A DNA stretch of 64,000 bases, from assembly GCF_046156175.1 (NCBI RefSeq), contig NZ_JAYLVL010000001.1, positions 186,001-250,000 on the forward strand, written 5' to 3'. The notes below the pieces were generated by a model. That model was given only the letters and a program-made list of their open reading frames with translations, was not told where the DNA came from and made no database searches. Made by a program: the position numbers and the translations under genes. The stretch's first letter is position 1. Every line of letters starts with the position of its first letter. Positions 8,443-21,740 of the stretch are shown here, piece after piece. Source of the DNA: Lacisediminihabitans sp046156175 (GTDB lineage Bacteria > Actinomycetota > Actinomycetes > Actinomycetales > Microbacteriaceae).

Positions 8443-8450
<8 letters not shown>
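6996..8450 (-). CDS. gltD: Glutamate synthase (NADPH), small subunit
   Basis: A 484-residue FAD/NADPH subunit of GOGAT. It passes electrons from NADPH through FAD and [4Fe-4S] centres to the large subunit for glutamine plus 2-oxoglutarate to two glutamate. N-terminal cysteine motifs CMDCGIPFCHHGCP and LCPAPCESSC are intact. The FAD site VAVVGSGPAGLAAAQQL and the NADPH site VVVLGGGDTGADCIG follow, and GVFVAGDAGRGQSL closes the fold. The ATG at 8450 overlaps the end of gltB by eight bases, which implies coupled translation at matched amounts. Confidence 0.98.
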
Positions 8451-13026
<4,576 letters not shown>

Positions 13027-13139
13027 GGTGAAACCGTCCTCACGAAGTTACGTCGGCAGGTGGGACGGCGGCGGCCCGAAGAGTTGAAGCCCGAGATGAT
13101 TGCGATACTCAGACGCTGGGGTGCGGCGCCCGACCTTCG

Positions 13140-13158
13140 ATGCCGTACTTCACGGCAT
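13140..13158. repeat. Hairpin-forming inverted repeat between lgt and gltB
   Basis: ATGCCGT (13140-13146) and ACGGCAT (13152-13158) are perfect inverted copies around a 5-base loop. Five T residues run from 13158 to 13162 on the plus strand, so it resembles an intrinsic terminator for plus-strand transcription, although the flanking genes are both on the minus strand. Confidence 0.5.
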
Positions 13159-13181
13159 TTTTCCGGTGAGACTTCAGGGTA

Positions 13182-14243
13182 TTACGACTTCAGGCGGGTG
13201 CCGCTTGTGACGGACTTCCCCCTTGGTGCGGCGCCGCCCTGAGGAGCGGATGCCGTTGCCGATTCGGAGTGCGAGTTGCTGTCGAGATCGGCATCGTTGT
13301 CGGTCTCATCGTATTCCGAGTAGGTGTCCGCAGAGTCTACCGCAGGCGTCGGTGACCACTGCCGACCGGGCACATAGGCGCTCGGCTCGAGGCCGGGGTG
13401 ACGACGCGATTGCACGACGAAGATGATGACACCGATGAGGATCGCCGCCCAGGCCGCCCAGATGTTCGTGCGCACCCCCAGGAAGATCAGGCTCGGGTCG
13501 ATGCGGATCGACTCGAAGTAGCTGCGGCCGAGGCCGTACCAGATCAGGTAGATCGAGAGGGTCTTGCCCCACTGCAAGGTGAACTTCTTCGAGAGGTAGA
13601 GGATCACCAACACCCCCGCGACGTCCCAGATCACTTCGAAGAGGAAGGTCGGCTGGAAGAGCGTTCCCGCCGGAAGCCCCGCGGGGAAGGCCGGGTTCGA
13701 CTTCTCGATCTCGAGGCCCCACCAGGCGTTCGTGGGCACGCCGTACAACTCGTGGTTGAAGTAGTTGCCGAACCGGCCGAAGGCCTGGGCGAGCAGGAGG
13801 CCGGGCGCGAGGGCATCCGCGAAGGTCCAGAACCGCACGCCGGTCATGCGGCAACCGATGTAGACACCGACCGCACCACCGATGAGCGATCCGAAGATCG
13901 CGATGCCACCCTCCCAGATGTAGAGGATGTGCAGCATCTTCTCGGCGGAGCCGAAATAGTCGTCCGGATGGGTGACGACGTGGAAGATGCGGGCGCCGAT
14001 GATGCCGAGCGGCACCGCCCACAGCGCGATGTCGAGCACGACACCGGACTCCGCGCCGCGCGCTTTGAGACGCTGGTTGGTGAGAATGGTCGCGGCGATG
14101 ATGCCGACGAGGATGCAGATGGCGTAGGTACGAATACTGAGATTCGGGGAGACGAAGGTCAGGCCGAGGCTGTTGAGCCATTCGCCGAGGTGGATCGCCT
14201 GCCAGGCTTCGCTCGGGCTGGGGATGCTCAGGGGAATAACCAC
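13182..14243 (-). CDS. lgt: Prolipoprotein diacylglyceryl transferase
   Basis: A 353-residue integral membrane enzyme that moves diacylglyceryl from phosphatidylglycerol onto the lipobox cysteine of prelipoproteins. About seven hydrophobic segments fill residues 20-285. The family signature AFGRFGNYFNHELYG and the preceding GGIAIFGSLIGG are present. The last 65 or so residues form a low-complexity acidic and serine-rich cytoplasmic tail, longer than in enterobacteria but common in actinobacteria. The start is GTG at 14243 with a weak ribosome-binding site. It lies 84 bases after trpA, so read-through from the trp genes is plausible; lgt near trpA is a frequent actinobacterial arrangement. Confidence 0.95.
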   Translation of the reverse strand: MVIPLSIPSPSEAWQAIHLGEWLNSLGLTFVSPNLSIRTYAICILVGIIAATILTNQRLKARGAESGVVLDIALWAVPLGIIGARIFHVVTHPDDYFGSAEKMLHILYIWEGGIAIFGSLIGGAVGVYIGCRMTGVRFWTFADALAPGLLLAQAFGRFGNYFNHELYGVPTNAWWGLEIEKSNPAFPAGLPAGTLFQPTFLFEVIWDVAGVLVILYLSKKFTLQWGKTLSIYLIWYGLGRSYFESIRIDPSLIFLGVRTNIWAAWAAILIGVIIFVVQSRRHPGLEPSAYVPGRQWSPTPAVDSADTYSEYDETDNDADLDSNSHSESATASAPQGGAAPRGKSVTSGTRLKS

Positions 14244-14327
14244 TTTTCGAGGGTGCCTTTCGTACTGACGCTGGTGTGCTGCGTGAGTGTGGTGCTGGAG
14301 TCTCCGGCCTCGACCGCGGGGGAAGAC

Positions 14328-15140
14328 CTAGCTAAGCGTACCGGTCGCGAGGTGCGCGGCTGTCGCGGCGACGGCGGACACACCACCATCGGCGAGAGCC
14401 TTCACCAGGGCGGAACCGACGATGGCCCCATCCGCGTACTGGATGACCTCGCGCACCTGCTCCGGGGAGGAGATGCCGAGACCGACGCAGGTGGAGGTCG
14501 CGCCTGCAGCACGGAGGCGGGCGACAAGGGTCTTCGCCGCGACATCCACGTCGCTGCGGGCGCCGGTGATCCCCATCGTCGACACGGCGTAGACGAAGCC
14601 CCTGCTGCGCTCGACGGCCTGCTCGAGTCGGGTCTCGGTGGAGGAGGGCGCTGCGAGGAACACACGGTCGAGTCCGGTGCGGCTGGATGCCGCCAGCCAG
14701 TCCCGTGCTTCGTCGGGAATCAGGTCGGGGGTGATCAGTCCGGCACCCCCGGCGGCGACGAGGTCGTCGGCGAACCGCTCGACGCCGTACTGCACCACGG
14801 GGTTCCAGTAGGTCATCAGCAGCACCGGCACATTCGTGCGCGCCGTGATCTCCGCGATCGCCTCGAATCCGTGGCGCAGTTTGAAACCGGAATTGATGGC
14901 CGTGAGAGTGGCGGCCTGGATGACCGGTCCATCCATCACCGGATCGGAGTACGGCAGGCCGAGTTCGATCACGTCGACCCCGTTCTCGGCCAGGGCGACA
15001 GCGGCCTCGATGCTCGTCCGCAGGTCGGGGAATCCCACGGGGAGGTAACCCACCAGCGCGCCGCTTCCGGCCGCCTTCCGCGCGGCGATGACCGCTTCGA
15101 CGGTGCTCACGCCGGCGGGACTCGCGGTCGCGGTGCTCAC
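14328..15140 (-). CDS. trpA: Tryptophan synthase alpha subunit
   Basis: A 270-residue TIM-barrel subunit that cleaves indole-3-glycerol phosphate to indole and glyceraldehyde 3-phosphate. The catalytic glutamate and aspartate motifs ELGLPYSDPVMDGP are visible, as are the phosphate-binding GLGISSPEQVRE and GAIVGSALVKAL. GTG at 15140 overlaps the trpB stop by four bases (GTGA), typical for alpha/beta subunits needed in equal amounts. A second in-frame GTG a dozen codons later also encodes MSTV-like sequence and is an alternative start. Confidence 0.98.
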   Translation of the reverse strand: MSTATASPAGVSTVEAVIAARKAAGSGALVGYLPVGFPDLRTSIEAAVALAENGVDVIELGLPYSDPVMDGPVIQAATLTAINSGFKLRHGFEAIAEITARTNVPVLLMTYWNPVVQYGVERFADDLVAAGGAGLITPDLIPDEARDWLAASSRTGLDRVFLAAPSSTETRLEQAVERSRGFVYAVSTMGITGARSDVDVAAKTLVARLRAAGATSTCVGLGISSPEQVREVIQYADGAIVGSALVKALADGGVSAVAATAAHLATGTLS

Positions 15141-16399
15141 GCGTTGTCCCCGGTCGAGCCGGCCTGCATGGCCAGCTCCCCCGCGGCCTCGGCCGTGAGC
15201 GCCTCGGTGTCGAGGATGTCGAAGTACTTGCCGGCGGTCTCCATGTCTTTGTCCCCGCGACCACTCAGGTTCACCAGGATCGTCGCATCGGGGCCGAGCT
15301 CCAGCCCGAGCTTGATCGTGCCGGCGAGGGCATGCGCCGACTCGATGGCCGGAATGATCCCCTCGGTCATGGAGAGCAGCCGCATCGCCGACATCGCCTC
15401 GTCGTCGGTGATCGGCAGGTATGACGCGCGACCGATGTCGTTGAGCCAGGAGTGTTCCGGTCCGACGCCCGGGTAGTCGAGGCCGGCGGAGATCGAATGG
15501 GACTCGACGGTCTGGCCGTCCTCGTCCTGCAGGAGGTAGGTGCGGGTGCCGTGCAGCACTCCGGGGCGACCGCGGGTGATGGTTGCGGCGTGCCGTTCGG
15601 TGAGGTGGCCCTCTCCGGCAGCCTCGTAGCCGTACAGGGCGACGCCGGGGTCGTCGAGGAAGGCGTGGAAGATCCCCATCGCGTTGGAGCCCCCGCCGAC
15701 GCAGGCGGTGACGGCATCCGGAAGCGCGCCGGTGAGCTCGAGCACCTGGGCCCTGGCCTCTTCGCCGATGATCTTGTGGAAGTCGCGCACCATGACGGGG
15801 AAGGGATGCGGCCCCGCGACGGTACCGAGCAGGTAGTGGGTGTTCTCGACGTTGGCGACCCAGTCGCGCAGTGCCTCGTTGATGGCGTCCTTCAGCGTGC
15901 GGGAGCCCGCGGTCACCGGGATGACCTCGGCGCCGAGCAGGCGCATCCGTGCGACGTTGAGCGCCTGGCGCTCGGTGTCCACCTCACCCATGTAGACGAC
16001 GCAGTCCATGCCGAACAGCGCGGCCGCCGTCGCGGTCGCGACCCCGTGCTGGCCGGCGCCGGTCTCCGCGATCAGGCGGGTCTTGCCGAGCCGACGGGCG
16101 AGGAGAGCCTGCCCGAGCACATTGTTGATCTTGTGCGAGCCGGTGTGGTTGAGGTCTTCGCGCTTGAGGATGATCCGCGCGCCGCCCGCGTGGGCTCCGA
16201 AACGGGGCGCCTCGGTGATGATGGAGGGGCGACCGGTGTAGGTGCGGTGGAGCTCGGCCAGCTCCTCCTGGAACAACGGGTCGGTCTTTGCAGCCGTGTA
16301 GGCGGCATCCAACTCGTCGAGAGCCGCGATGAGCGATTCCGGGACGAAACGCCCGCCATACTCGCCGAAATACGGGCCGAGTTCATCACGCAGTGCCAT
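15137..16399 (-). CDS. trpB: Tryptophan synthase beta subunit
   Basis: A 420-residue PLP enzyme that condenses indole with serine. The start MALRDELGPYFGEYGGRFVPE, the PLP lysine in NHTGSHKINN, AETGAGQHGVATA and the phosphate-binding GGGSNAMG loop are all intact. It is full length, including the ConvSer-type C-terminus SGRGDKDM. ATG at 16399 lies 27 bases after trpC. A C-terminal tail of about 20 residues after the core is poorly conserved. Nothing suggests loss of function. Confidence 0.98.
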   Translation of the reverse strand: MALRDELGPYFGEYGGRFVPESLIAALDELDAAYTAAKTDPLFQEELAELHRTYTGRPSIITEAPRFGAHAGGARIILKREDLNHTGSHKINNVLGQALLARRLGKTRLIAETGAGQHGVATATAAALFGMDCVVYMGEVDTERQALNVARMRLLGAEVIPVTAGSRTLKDAINEALRDWVANVENTHYLLGTVAGPHPFPVMVRDFHKIIGEEARAQVLELTGALPDAVTACVGGGSNAMGIFHAFLDDPGVALYGYEAAGEGHLTERHAATITRGRPGVLHGTRTYLLQDEDGQTVESHSISAGLDYPGVGPEHSWLNDIGRASYLPITDDEAMSAMRLLSMTEGIIPAIESAHALAGTIKLGLELGPDATILVNLSGRGDKDMETAGKYFDILDTEALTAEAAGELAMQAGSTGDNA

Positions 16400-16426
16400 G
16401 GATCTATAACCCTTGCTCGAGATTGA

Positions 16427-17197
16427 CTAGTTACCGAGGAATTCTGCCAGTGTTCGCACCGGATCTCCTGTGACCAGCGCTTCGCCCACGAGCACGACGT
16501 CTGCACCGGCTTCCCGGTAGTGGGCGACATCCGCTGCGGACTTCACCGCGGACTCGGCGACCCGGATCACACCGGAGGGGATCTGCCCGGCCAGCGTGCC
16601 GAAGAGGTTCTGGTCGAGCTCGAAGGTGGAGAGGTCTCGCGCGTTGACCCCGACGAGGCCGGCACCGATGTCGAGCGCCCGGGATACCTCGTCGGCACTG
16701 TGGGTCTCCACCAGCACGGCCATGCCGAGCTGGCGGGTGAGATCGAACAGTTCCGTGAGCGTCACCTGGTCGAGCGCCGCGACGATCAGCAGCACCATGT
16801 CCGCTCCCGCTGCGCGGGCTTCGAACACCTGATAGGGCTCGGCGATGAAATCCTTGCGAAGAACGGGCACCGTCACCGCGGCCCGCACCGCCTCGAGATC
16901 GGCGAGGGAACCGCCGAACTTGCGTCCCTCGGTGAGCACACTGATCGCGCTAGCCCCTCCGGTCTCATAGGACACGGCGAGAGCGGCGGGGTCGGGGATG
17001 TCGGCGAGGGAACCACGGGACGGGCTTGCCCGCTTCACCTCGGCGATGATGCGAACGCGGGATGCCGGGGCGAGCGCCGCGAGGGCATCGATCGCCGCTG
17101 GGCGGGCGAGGGCGGCGGCTTCGACTTCGGCGAGGGTGCGCAGGGCACGACGCTCCGAAGCATCTTGGACGGCCCCGGAAACGAGATCGGCGAGCAC
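16427..17197 (-). CDS. trpC: Indole-3-glycerol phosphate synthase
   Basis: A 256-residue single-function TIM barrel, not fused to TrpF. The signature IIAEVKRASPSRG and the motifs LRKDFIAEPYQVFEARA, LVGVNARDL and VAESAV with VGEALVT at the phosphate site are present. GTG at 17197 is five bases beyond the stop of the upstream 76-residue membrane protein, so translation is probably coupled. trpD, trpF and trpG are not in this cluster and must lie elsewhere. Confidence 0.97.
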   Translation of the reverse strand: MLADLVSGAVQDASERRALRTLAEVEAAALARPAAIDALAALAPASRVRIIAEVKRASPSRGSLADIPDPAALAVSYETGGASAISVLTEGRKFGGSLADLEAVRAAVTVPVLRKDFIAEPYQVFEARAAGADMVLLIVAALDQVTLTELFDLTRQLGMAVLVETHSADEVSRALDIGAGLVGVNARDLSTFELDQNLFGTLAGQIPSGVIRVAESAVKSAADVAHYREAGADVVLVGEALVTGDPVRTLAEFLGN

Positions 17198-17202
17198 CTG
17201 AG

Positions 17203-17433
17203 TCAGTGGCCCTTCGGGGTGTATTTGGCGCCGTAGACGCCGTACCCCATGCGCTTCATCACGAAACCGACGATGATGCCGACGAGGAGGAGACCTACAG
17301 AGGCCCAGACCATGAACTGCACGTTGAAGAAGAACGCGATCGTGCCGATGCTGAATGCGACAAGCATGATGATCACGGCAGTCCAGGCAGCCGGGGAATT
17401 GCCTTCGCCCGGCTCGGGGAATTCGTCGCTCAC
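17203..17433 (-). CDS. DUF6704-type two-helix membrane protein of trp cluster
   Basis: A 76-residue protein with a short polar N-terminus, the SPAAW motif of the actinobacterial HGxxPAAW/DUF6704 group, and two hydrophobic segments (about 20-40 and 45-64) ending in a basic tail KRMGYGVYG. GTG at 17433 has a strong AAGGAG ribosome-binding site. Genes of this kind recur beside trpC in actinobacteria, but no biochemical role is known to me. Its place between trpE and trpC suggests some link to tryptophan synthesis or transport; that is inference from position only. Confidence 0.85.
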   Translation of the reverse strand: MSDEFPEPGEGNSPAAWTAVIIMLVAFSIGTIAFFFNVQFMVWASVGLLLVGIIVGFVMKRMGYGVYGAKYTPKGH

Positions 17434-17485
17434 AGGTCTCCTTCGTGGGTGTTCAGCACACAGTCTATCGCGAGGGGCGATGCCT

Positions 17486-18115
17486 CTACCGCGAGGTCGG
17501 GTCGCTTCCGCCGCTCAGCGTGTCCCAGTCCGAGACGGCGTGCGCCGCGGCATCCTCCGGCCCGGAATCGTCGCTTCCGGTGGCCGCTTCGGGATCCTCG
17601 AGAACGACGGGCTGGCGATAACGCCCCGATGATCCGGGCCAGCGCCGGCCGGTCACCAGCACGACCACTCCGAGCATTGCCGTGAGGATGCCGACGGCGA
17701 TGGCGATCCCGGGGTAGGCGGACTGCGACACCGCCGTGACGAGTGCGGCGATCGACTTCGAGCCGCCGACGCCGGTGACCGCGGAGATGGCAGCCTCCGA
17801 CGCGTGCACCGGATTCGACACCGCGAGGATCGCGGAGAGGGTGACGGTGAACCCGATGACGACCTGCAGCACACCGAGCACGACCCGGAAGAAGGGGCCG
17901 GAGATGGCGAGAGCTGCCACGAGGGCGAGGCTGGCGAGGGCGAGGGCGATGAGCGCCGGGGCCGCGACATCGCCGGTTACGCTGAGCACGGGATGGCCGG
18001 TGGCCGTCTCGCGCAGGGTGAGCGAGAACCATTCACCGGTCCAGGTGAGCAGGGTGAGACCGCTCAGCACGATCGCCGCGAGCAGCGTGGTGTTCTTCAG
18101 CCGACGGGGTGTCAT
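17486..18115 (-). CDS. Trp biosynthesis-associated membrane protein (TIGR02234)
   Basis: A 209-residue protein with four hydrophobic segments (near 12-30, 50-72, 78-100 and 130-158) and a hydrophilic, acidic C-terminal tail. Size, topology and position between trpE and trpC fit the actinobacterial Trp_oprn_chp family (TIGR02234), whose function is unknown. The N-terminal MTPRRLKNTTLL resembles family members. ATG at 18115 is three bases after the trpE stop. A role as an importer or membrane partner of the pathway has been guessed for the family but not shown. Confidence 0.88.
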   Translation of the reverse strand: MTPRRLKNTTLLAAIVLSGLTLLTWTGEWFSLTLRETATGHPVLSVTGDVAAPALIALALASLALVAALAISGPFFRVVLGVLQVVIGFTVTLSAILAVSNPVHASEAAISAVTGVGGSKSIAALVTAVSQSAYPGIAIAVGILTAMLGVVVLVTGRRWPGSSGRYRQPVVLEDPEAATGSDDSGPEDAAAHAVSDWDTLSGGSDPTSR

Positions 18116-18118
18116 GGG

Positions 18119-19654
18119 CTACTGCACCCGCCGCATCGCGTTGGCGATGGCGACCGCCCGAAGCGGGGCGGCAGCCTTGTTCTGGGACTCGAGGTATTCG
18201 CTCTGCGGATCGGAATCCGCGACGAGGCCGGCGCCGGCCTGCACCCGCGCGATCCCTCCCGAAATCGTGGTGGTGCGGATGGCGATGGCGAGATCGAGAT
18301 CACCCGCGAATCCGAAGTAGCCGACCACTCCCCCGTACAGCCCGCGCTGGGCGACCTCGAGCTCGTCGATGATCTCCAGTGCCCGCGGCTTCGGCGCACC
18401 GGACAGCGTGCCGGCCGGGAAGGTCGCACGGAACACGTCGATCGAATTCGCCGCCGGCCTCAGGTCGCCCTCGACGGAGGACACGAGATGCATGATGTGA
18501 CTGAAACGCTCGACCTGCATGAATTCACTCACCTCGACGGTGCCCGGGATGCAGACCTTGAGCAGGTCATTGCGCGCGAGGTCGACCAGCATCAGGTGCT
18601 CCGCCCGTTCCTTCGGGTCGGCGAGCAGTTCGTCCGCGAGGGCGAGATCCTCTTCCGGTCCGATCCCCCGCGGGCGGGATCCGGCGATGGGGTGCATGTA
18701 CACCCGCGAGTTCTCCACCTTCACGAGCGCCTCCGGGGAGGAACCCACGATGGAATAGGGCTCACCCTCCGCCGTCACCAGGGACAACAGGTACATGTAG
18801 GGACTCGGGTTGAGGGTGCGCAGCACCCGGTAGACATCGATCGGGTCGGCGGTGATCTCGTGGTCGAAGCGCTGGGAGATCACGACCTGGAAGACATCTC
18901 CGTCGCGGATGAATCGCTTCGACTTCTCGATCGCCTCATGGAAGACCGGGGCATCGATGCGCGGCACAGCTGCCGCCGGTGTCGACAGGTCGACTTCCGC
19001 CAGCCAGGCCTCCGCGGGCTGCGCGATCCCGGCCTGCATTCGATCGAGCCGGGACTGGGCGACGGACCACAGCTCGTCGCCGGCATCCACCCCGTCGTTC
19101 AGCACCGTGGCGATGAGCAGCACCGTGCCGGTGCGGTGATCGACGACCACGAGTTCTGAAACAAAGCTCAGTGCCTGCCCGGGGAAATCGAAATCGGCCG
19201 GGGGCCGGTTGGGCAGACGCTCGATCTGACGGATCGCCTCCCACCCGATGAAGCCGACGAGGCCACCCGTGAGGGGAGGATGACCAGGAACGTGGGGGGT
19301 CCCCCACCGTTCGTAGAGGTGCGCGAGAGCCGCGAGCGGACCCCTGGGGCAGTCACTACCGAGTGCGCGCTCGGCCGACAGCCCGTAGTCGAGCCAGACC
19401 GCGACATCCTCCCCTGACTCATCGATGGACTGGGTGAGCACTCCGAAACTGGACACCCCGATGAAGGAGAACCGCGACCAGATGCCACCCTGCTCGGCCG
19501 ATTCGAGCAGGAAGCTGCCCGGTTCGCCCTTCGCGAGCTTGCGGTAGATGCCCACCGGCGTCTCGCCGTCGGCGAAGAGCTCGCGGATCACCGGCACGAC
19601 ACGATGACCGTCGAGCAGCGATTCGAACTGTTCGCGGCTGGTGGTTTCACTCAT
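18119..19654 (-). CDS. trpE: Anthranilate synthase component I
   Basis: A 511-residue enzyme making anthranilate from chorismate using ammonia from TrpG. The tryptophan feedback motif SFLLESAE lies in the N-terminal domain and is intact, so inhibition by tryptophan is expected. The chorismate-binding domain shows PSPYMYLLSL, GSSPEALVKVE, PIAGSRPRG, LMLVDLARND and AGTLSGAPKPRA. ATG at 19654 overlaps hisI by eight bases and has AAGGTG upstream; a longer frame to 19804 lies wholly inside hisI and is rejected. No leader peptide or attenuator can fit upstream because of the hisI overlap. The glutaminase partner is not in the window. Confidence 0.97.
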   Translation of the reverse strand: MSETTSREQFESLLDGHRVVPVIRELFADGETPVGIYRKLAKGEPGSFLLESAEQGGIWSRFSFIGVSSFGVLTQSIDESGEDVAVWLDYGLSAERALGSDCPRGPLAALAHLYERWGTPHVPGHPPLTGGLVGFIGWEAIRQIERLPNRPPADFDFPGQALSFVSELVVVDHRTGTVLLIATVLNDGVDAGDELWSVAQSRLDRMQAGIAQPAEAWLAEVDLSTPAAAVPRIDAPVFHEAIEKSKRFIRDGDVFQVVISQRFDHEITADPIDVYRVLRTLNPSPYMYLLSLVTAEGEPYSIVGSSPEALVKVENSRVYMHPIAGSRPRGIGPEEDLALADELLADPKERAEHLMLVDLARNDLLKVCIPGTVEVSEFMQVERFSHIMHLVSSVEGDLRPAANSIDVFRATFPAGTLSGAPKPRALEIIDELEVAQRGLYGGVVGYFGFAGDLDLAIAIRTTTISGGIARVQAGAGLVADSDPQSEYLESQNKAAAPLRAVAIANAMRRVQ

Positions 19655-20084
19655 GCGCAGCACCTTCCGTCGCTTCAAGCACCAGCGGGTGAAGGGGATC
19701 GACATCGAAGCAGGCGTGCGCTCCCGTGTGGCAGGCGGCCCCCACCTGCTCCACCTGCACCAGCAGGGTGTCGGAGTCACAGTCGAGAGCGGCGCCCCGC
19801 ACATACTGCCGGTGGCCCGAGGTGTCCCCCTTGCGCCAATACTCCTGGCGCGAACGCGACCAGAAGGTCACGCGCCCCTCGGTCAGCGTGCGGCGCAGCG
19901 CTTCCGCATCCATGTAGCCCAGCATGAGCACCTCGCGGCTGTCCCATTGCTGGATGATCGCGGGCAGCAGGCCATTGCTGTCGAAACTCGCTCTGGCGAG
20001 CACGGCGTCGATCGAGGGGTCGAGAGGCGCGGCGCCCATCGATGCGCTCTCCCTTGATGCTGTGTCAATCGGTGGAGTGTCCAT
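19647..20084 (-). CDS. hisI: Phosphoribosyl-AMP cyclohydrolase
   Basis: A 145-residue zinc enzyme opening the adenine ring of PR-AMP in step 3 of histidine synthesis. The metal and active-site motifs LMLGYMDAEALRRT, WSRSRQEYWRKG, SGHRQYV, CDSD and ACHTG are present. It is a single-function protein; hisE is separate, as usual in actinobacteria. ATG at 20084 is preferred over a TTG at 20093 because AGGA lies about ten bases before the ATG but directly against the TTG. It follows hisF by five bases and overlaps trpE. Confidence 0.96.
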   Translation of the reverse strand: MDTPPIDTASRESASMGAAPLDPSIDAVLARASFDSNGLLPAIIQQWDSREVLMLGYMDAEALRRTLTEGRVTFWSRSRQEYWRKGDTSGHRQYVRGAALDCDSDTLLVQVEQVGAACHTGAHACFDVDPLHPLVLEATEGAAHE

Positions 20085-20089
20085 AGGGC

Positions 20090-20854
20090 TCAATTCCTCA
20101 CCAGGATGCCGGCCTCGGCGAGTCCCTGCTTCACGTCGCCGACGGTCAATTCTCCGTTGTGGAAGACGGATGCCGCGAGCACGGCATCCGCGCCGGCCGC
20201 GATCGCCGGTGCGAAGTGTTCGATCGACCCGGCTCCGCCGCTGGCGATCACGGGCACGCGGCTGATCTCACGCATGGCGGCGATCAGCGGGAGGTCGAAG
20301 CCGTTCTTCGTGCCATCCGCGTCGATGGAGTTCACCAGCAACTCACCGGCACCCCGTTCGATCGCCTCGATCGCCCACGTCAGCGCGTCGATGTCGGTCT
20401 CGGTGCGGCCACCGTGAGTGGTGACCACCCATCCACTCGCCCCGCGCGCGGAACGCTTCACGTCGAGGGAGAGAACAAGGGCCTGGGCTCCGAAGCGGTC
20501 GGCGATCTCGCCGAGAAGCGCCGGACGCGCGATCGCAGCGCTGTTCACGCCGATCTTGTCCGCCCCGTGACCCTGAAGGCGAGCGACGTCGTCGACGGTC
20601 CGCACCCCTCCGCCCACTGTCAGCGGGATGAAGACCTGCTCGGCCGTCGCCTGCACGACGTCGTACATCGTCGCGCGGTCGTCGACAGTGGCGGTGACGT
20701 CGAGGAAGGTGATCTCGTCGGCACCCTGCTCGTAGTAGCGGCGCGCGAGCTCGACGGGATCGCCGGCGTCACGCAGGTCGAGGAAGTTGACGCCCTTGAC
20801 GACCCGGCCGGCCGCGACATCAAGACACGGGATCACACGAACCGCGACAGGCAC
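20090..20854 (-). CDS. hisF: Imidazole glycerol phosphate synthase, cyclase subunit
   Basis: A 254-residue TIM barrel that cyclises PRFAR with ammonia from HisH to imidazole glycerol phosphate and AICAR. The catalytic aspartates are in VIPCLDV and in NSIDADGTKNGFD, and the phosphate-binding GGGVRT and ASGGAGSIEH loops are intact. GTG at 20854 lies two bases after the hisG stop; a longer in-frame extension covers hisG and is rejected. hisH, hisA and hisB are not in this window. Confidence 0.97.
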   Translation of the reverse strand: MPVAVRVIPCLDVAAGRVVKGVNFLDLRDAGDPVELARRYYEQGADEITFLDVTATVDDRATMYDVVQATAEQVFIPLTVGGGVRTVDDVARLQGHGADKIGVNSAAIARPALLGEIADRFGAQALVLSLDVKRSARGASGWVVTTHGGRTETDIDALTWAIEAIERGAGELLVNSIDADGTKNGFDLPLIAAMREISRVPVIASGGAGSIEHFAPAIAAGADAVLAASVFHNGELTVGDVKQGLAEAGILVRN

Positions 20855-20856
20855 GG

Positions 20857-21696
20857 TCAGATCCGGGCCGCGTGGATGGGGCTGACCAGGATGGCGCGCG
20901 CTCCGAGCTCGTAGAGCCGGTCCATGACCTGGTTGGTATCTTCGCGCGGCACCATCACCCGCACCGCGACCCACTCGCGATCCCGCAACGGCGAGACCGT
21001 CGGGGACTCGAGACCCGGGGTGATGGCCGAGGCCGCTTCGATCAGGGCGACGGGGAGGTCGTAGTCCATCAGGACGTACTGGCGGGCGACGAGCACGCCC
21101 TGCAGGCGGCGCTGGAGCGTGGTGATCCCGGCCATCCCGCTCTTCGCGCTGATCAGCACGGCGGAGGATTCGAGGATGACCGGACCGAAGATCTCCAGAC
21201 CCTGGGCACGCAGTGTCGAACCGGTCGAGACGACGTCCGCGACGGCATCAGCGACCCCGAGCTTCACGGCCGATTCGACCGCGCCGTCTAGCTTGACGAG
21301 GACGGCGTTCACACCCTGGCGGGAGAGGAAGTCGCCGACCAGTCCGGGGTAGCTGGTCGCGACCCGCACCCCCTCGAGGTCCTCGAGGGTCGAGAAACGC
21401 CCGGCCGTCCCGGCGAAGCGAAAGGTGGATGCCCCGAAGTCGAGGCTGGCGATCTCTACAGCGGTCGACCCGGAGTCGAGAAGCAGGTCGCGTCCGGTGA
21501 TCCCGACATCGAGTGCGCCGGATCCGACGTAGGTGGCGATGTCACGGGGACGCAGGAAGAAGAACTCGACGTCGTTTCGGGGGTCGGACAGGTTGAGCGC
21601 GCGCGGATCGCGACGGCCGGCGTATCCGGCTTCGGACAGCATCTCGGCGGCGGTCTCGCTCAGGGAGCCCTTGTTGGGCACTGCGATTCGCAACAT
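20857..21696 (-). CDS. hisG: ATP phosphoribosyltransferase, long form
   Basis: A 279-residue enzyme for the first, committed step of histidine synthesis (ATP plus PRPP). Start MLRIAVPNKGSLS, GITGRDLLLDSG and the PRPP site DVVSTGSTLRAQGL are visible. The length includes the roughly 75-residue C-terminal ACT-like regulatory domain of the long form, so hexamers feedback-inhibited by histidine are expected and no HisZ is needed. ATG at 21696 is preceded by GAAGAGA. hisE lies 44 bases upstream, giving the usual actinobacterial hisE-hisG pair. Confidence 0.97.
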   Translation of the reverse strand: MLRIAVPNKGSLSETAAEMLSEAGYAGRRDPRALNLSDPRNDVEFFFLRPRDIATYVGSGALDVGITGRDLLLDSGSTAVEIASLDFGASTFRFAGTAGRFSTLEDLEGVRVATSYPGLVGDFLSRQGVNAVLVKLDGAVESAVKLGVADAVADVVSTGSTLRAQGLEIFGPVILESSAVLISAKSGMAGITTLQRRLQGVLVARQYVLMDYDLPVALIEAASAITPGLESPTVSPLRDREWVAVRVMVPREDTNQVMDRLYELGARAILVSPIHAARI

Positions 21697-21740
21697 GGTG
21701 GTCTCTTCAGGTGAGGGTGGCGGTGGAGGGAGGGCAGGAC

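Noticed and set aside
19640..19700. Tryptophan leader peptide or attenuator before trpE
   Set aside because: trpE overlaps hisI by eight bases, so there is no room for a leader, and no run of Trp codons is seen.
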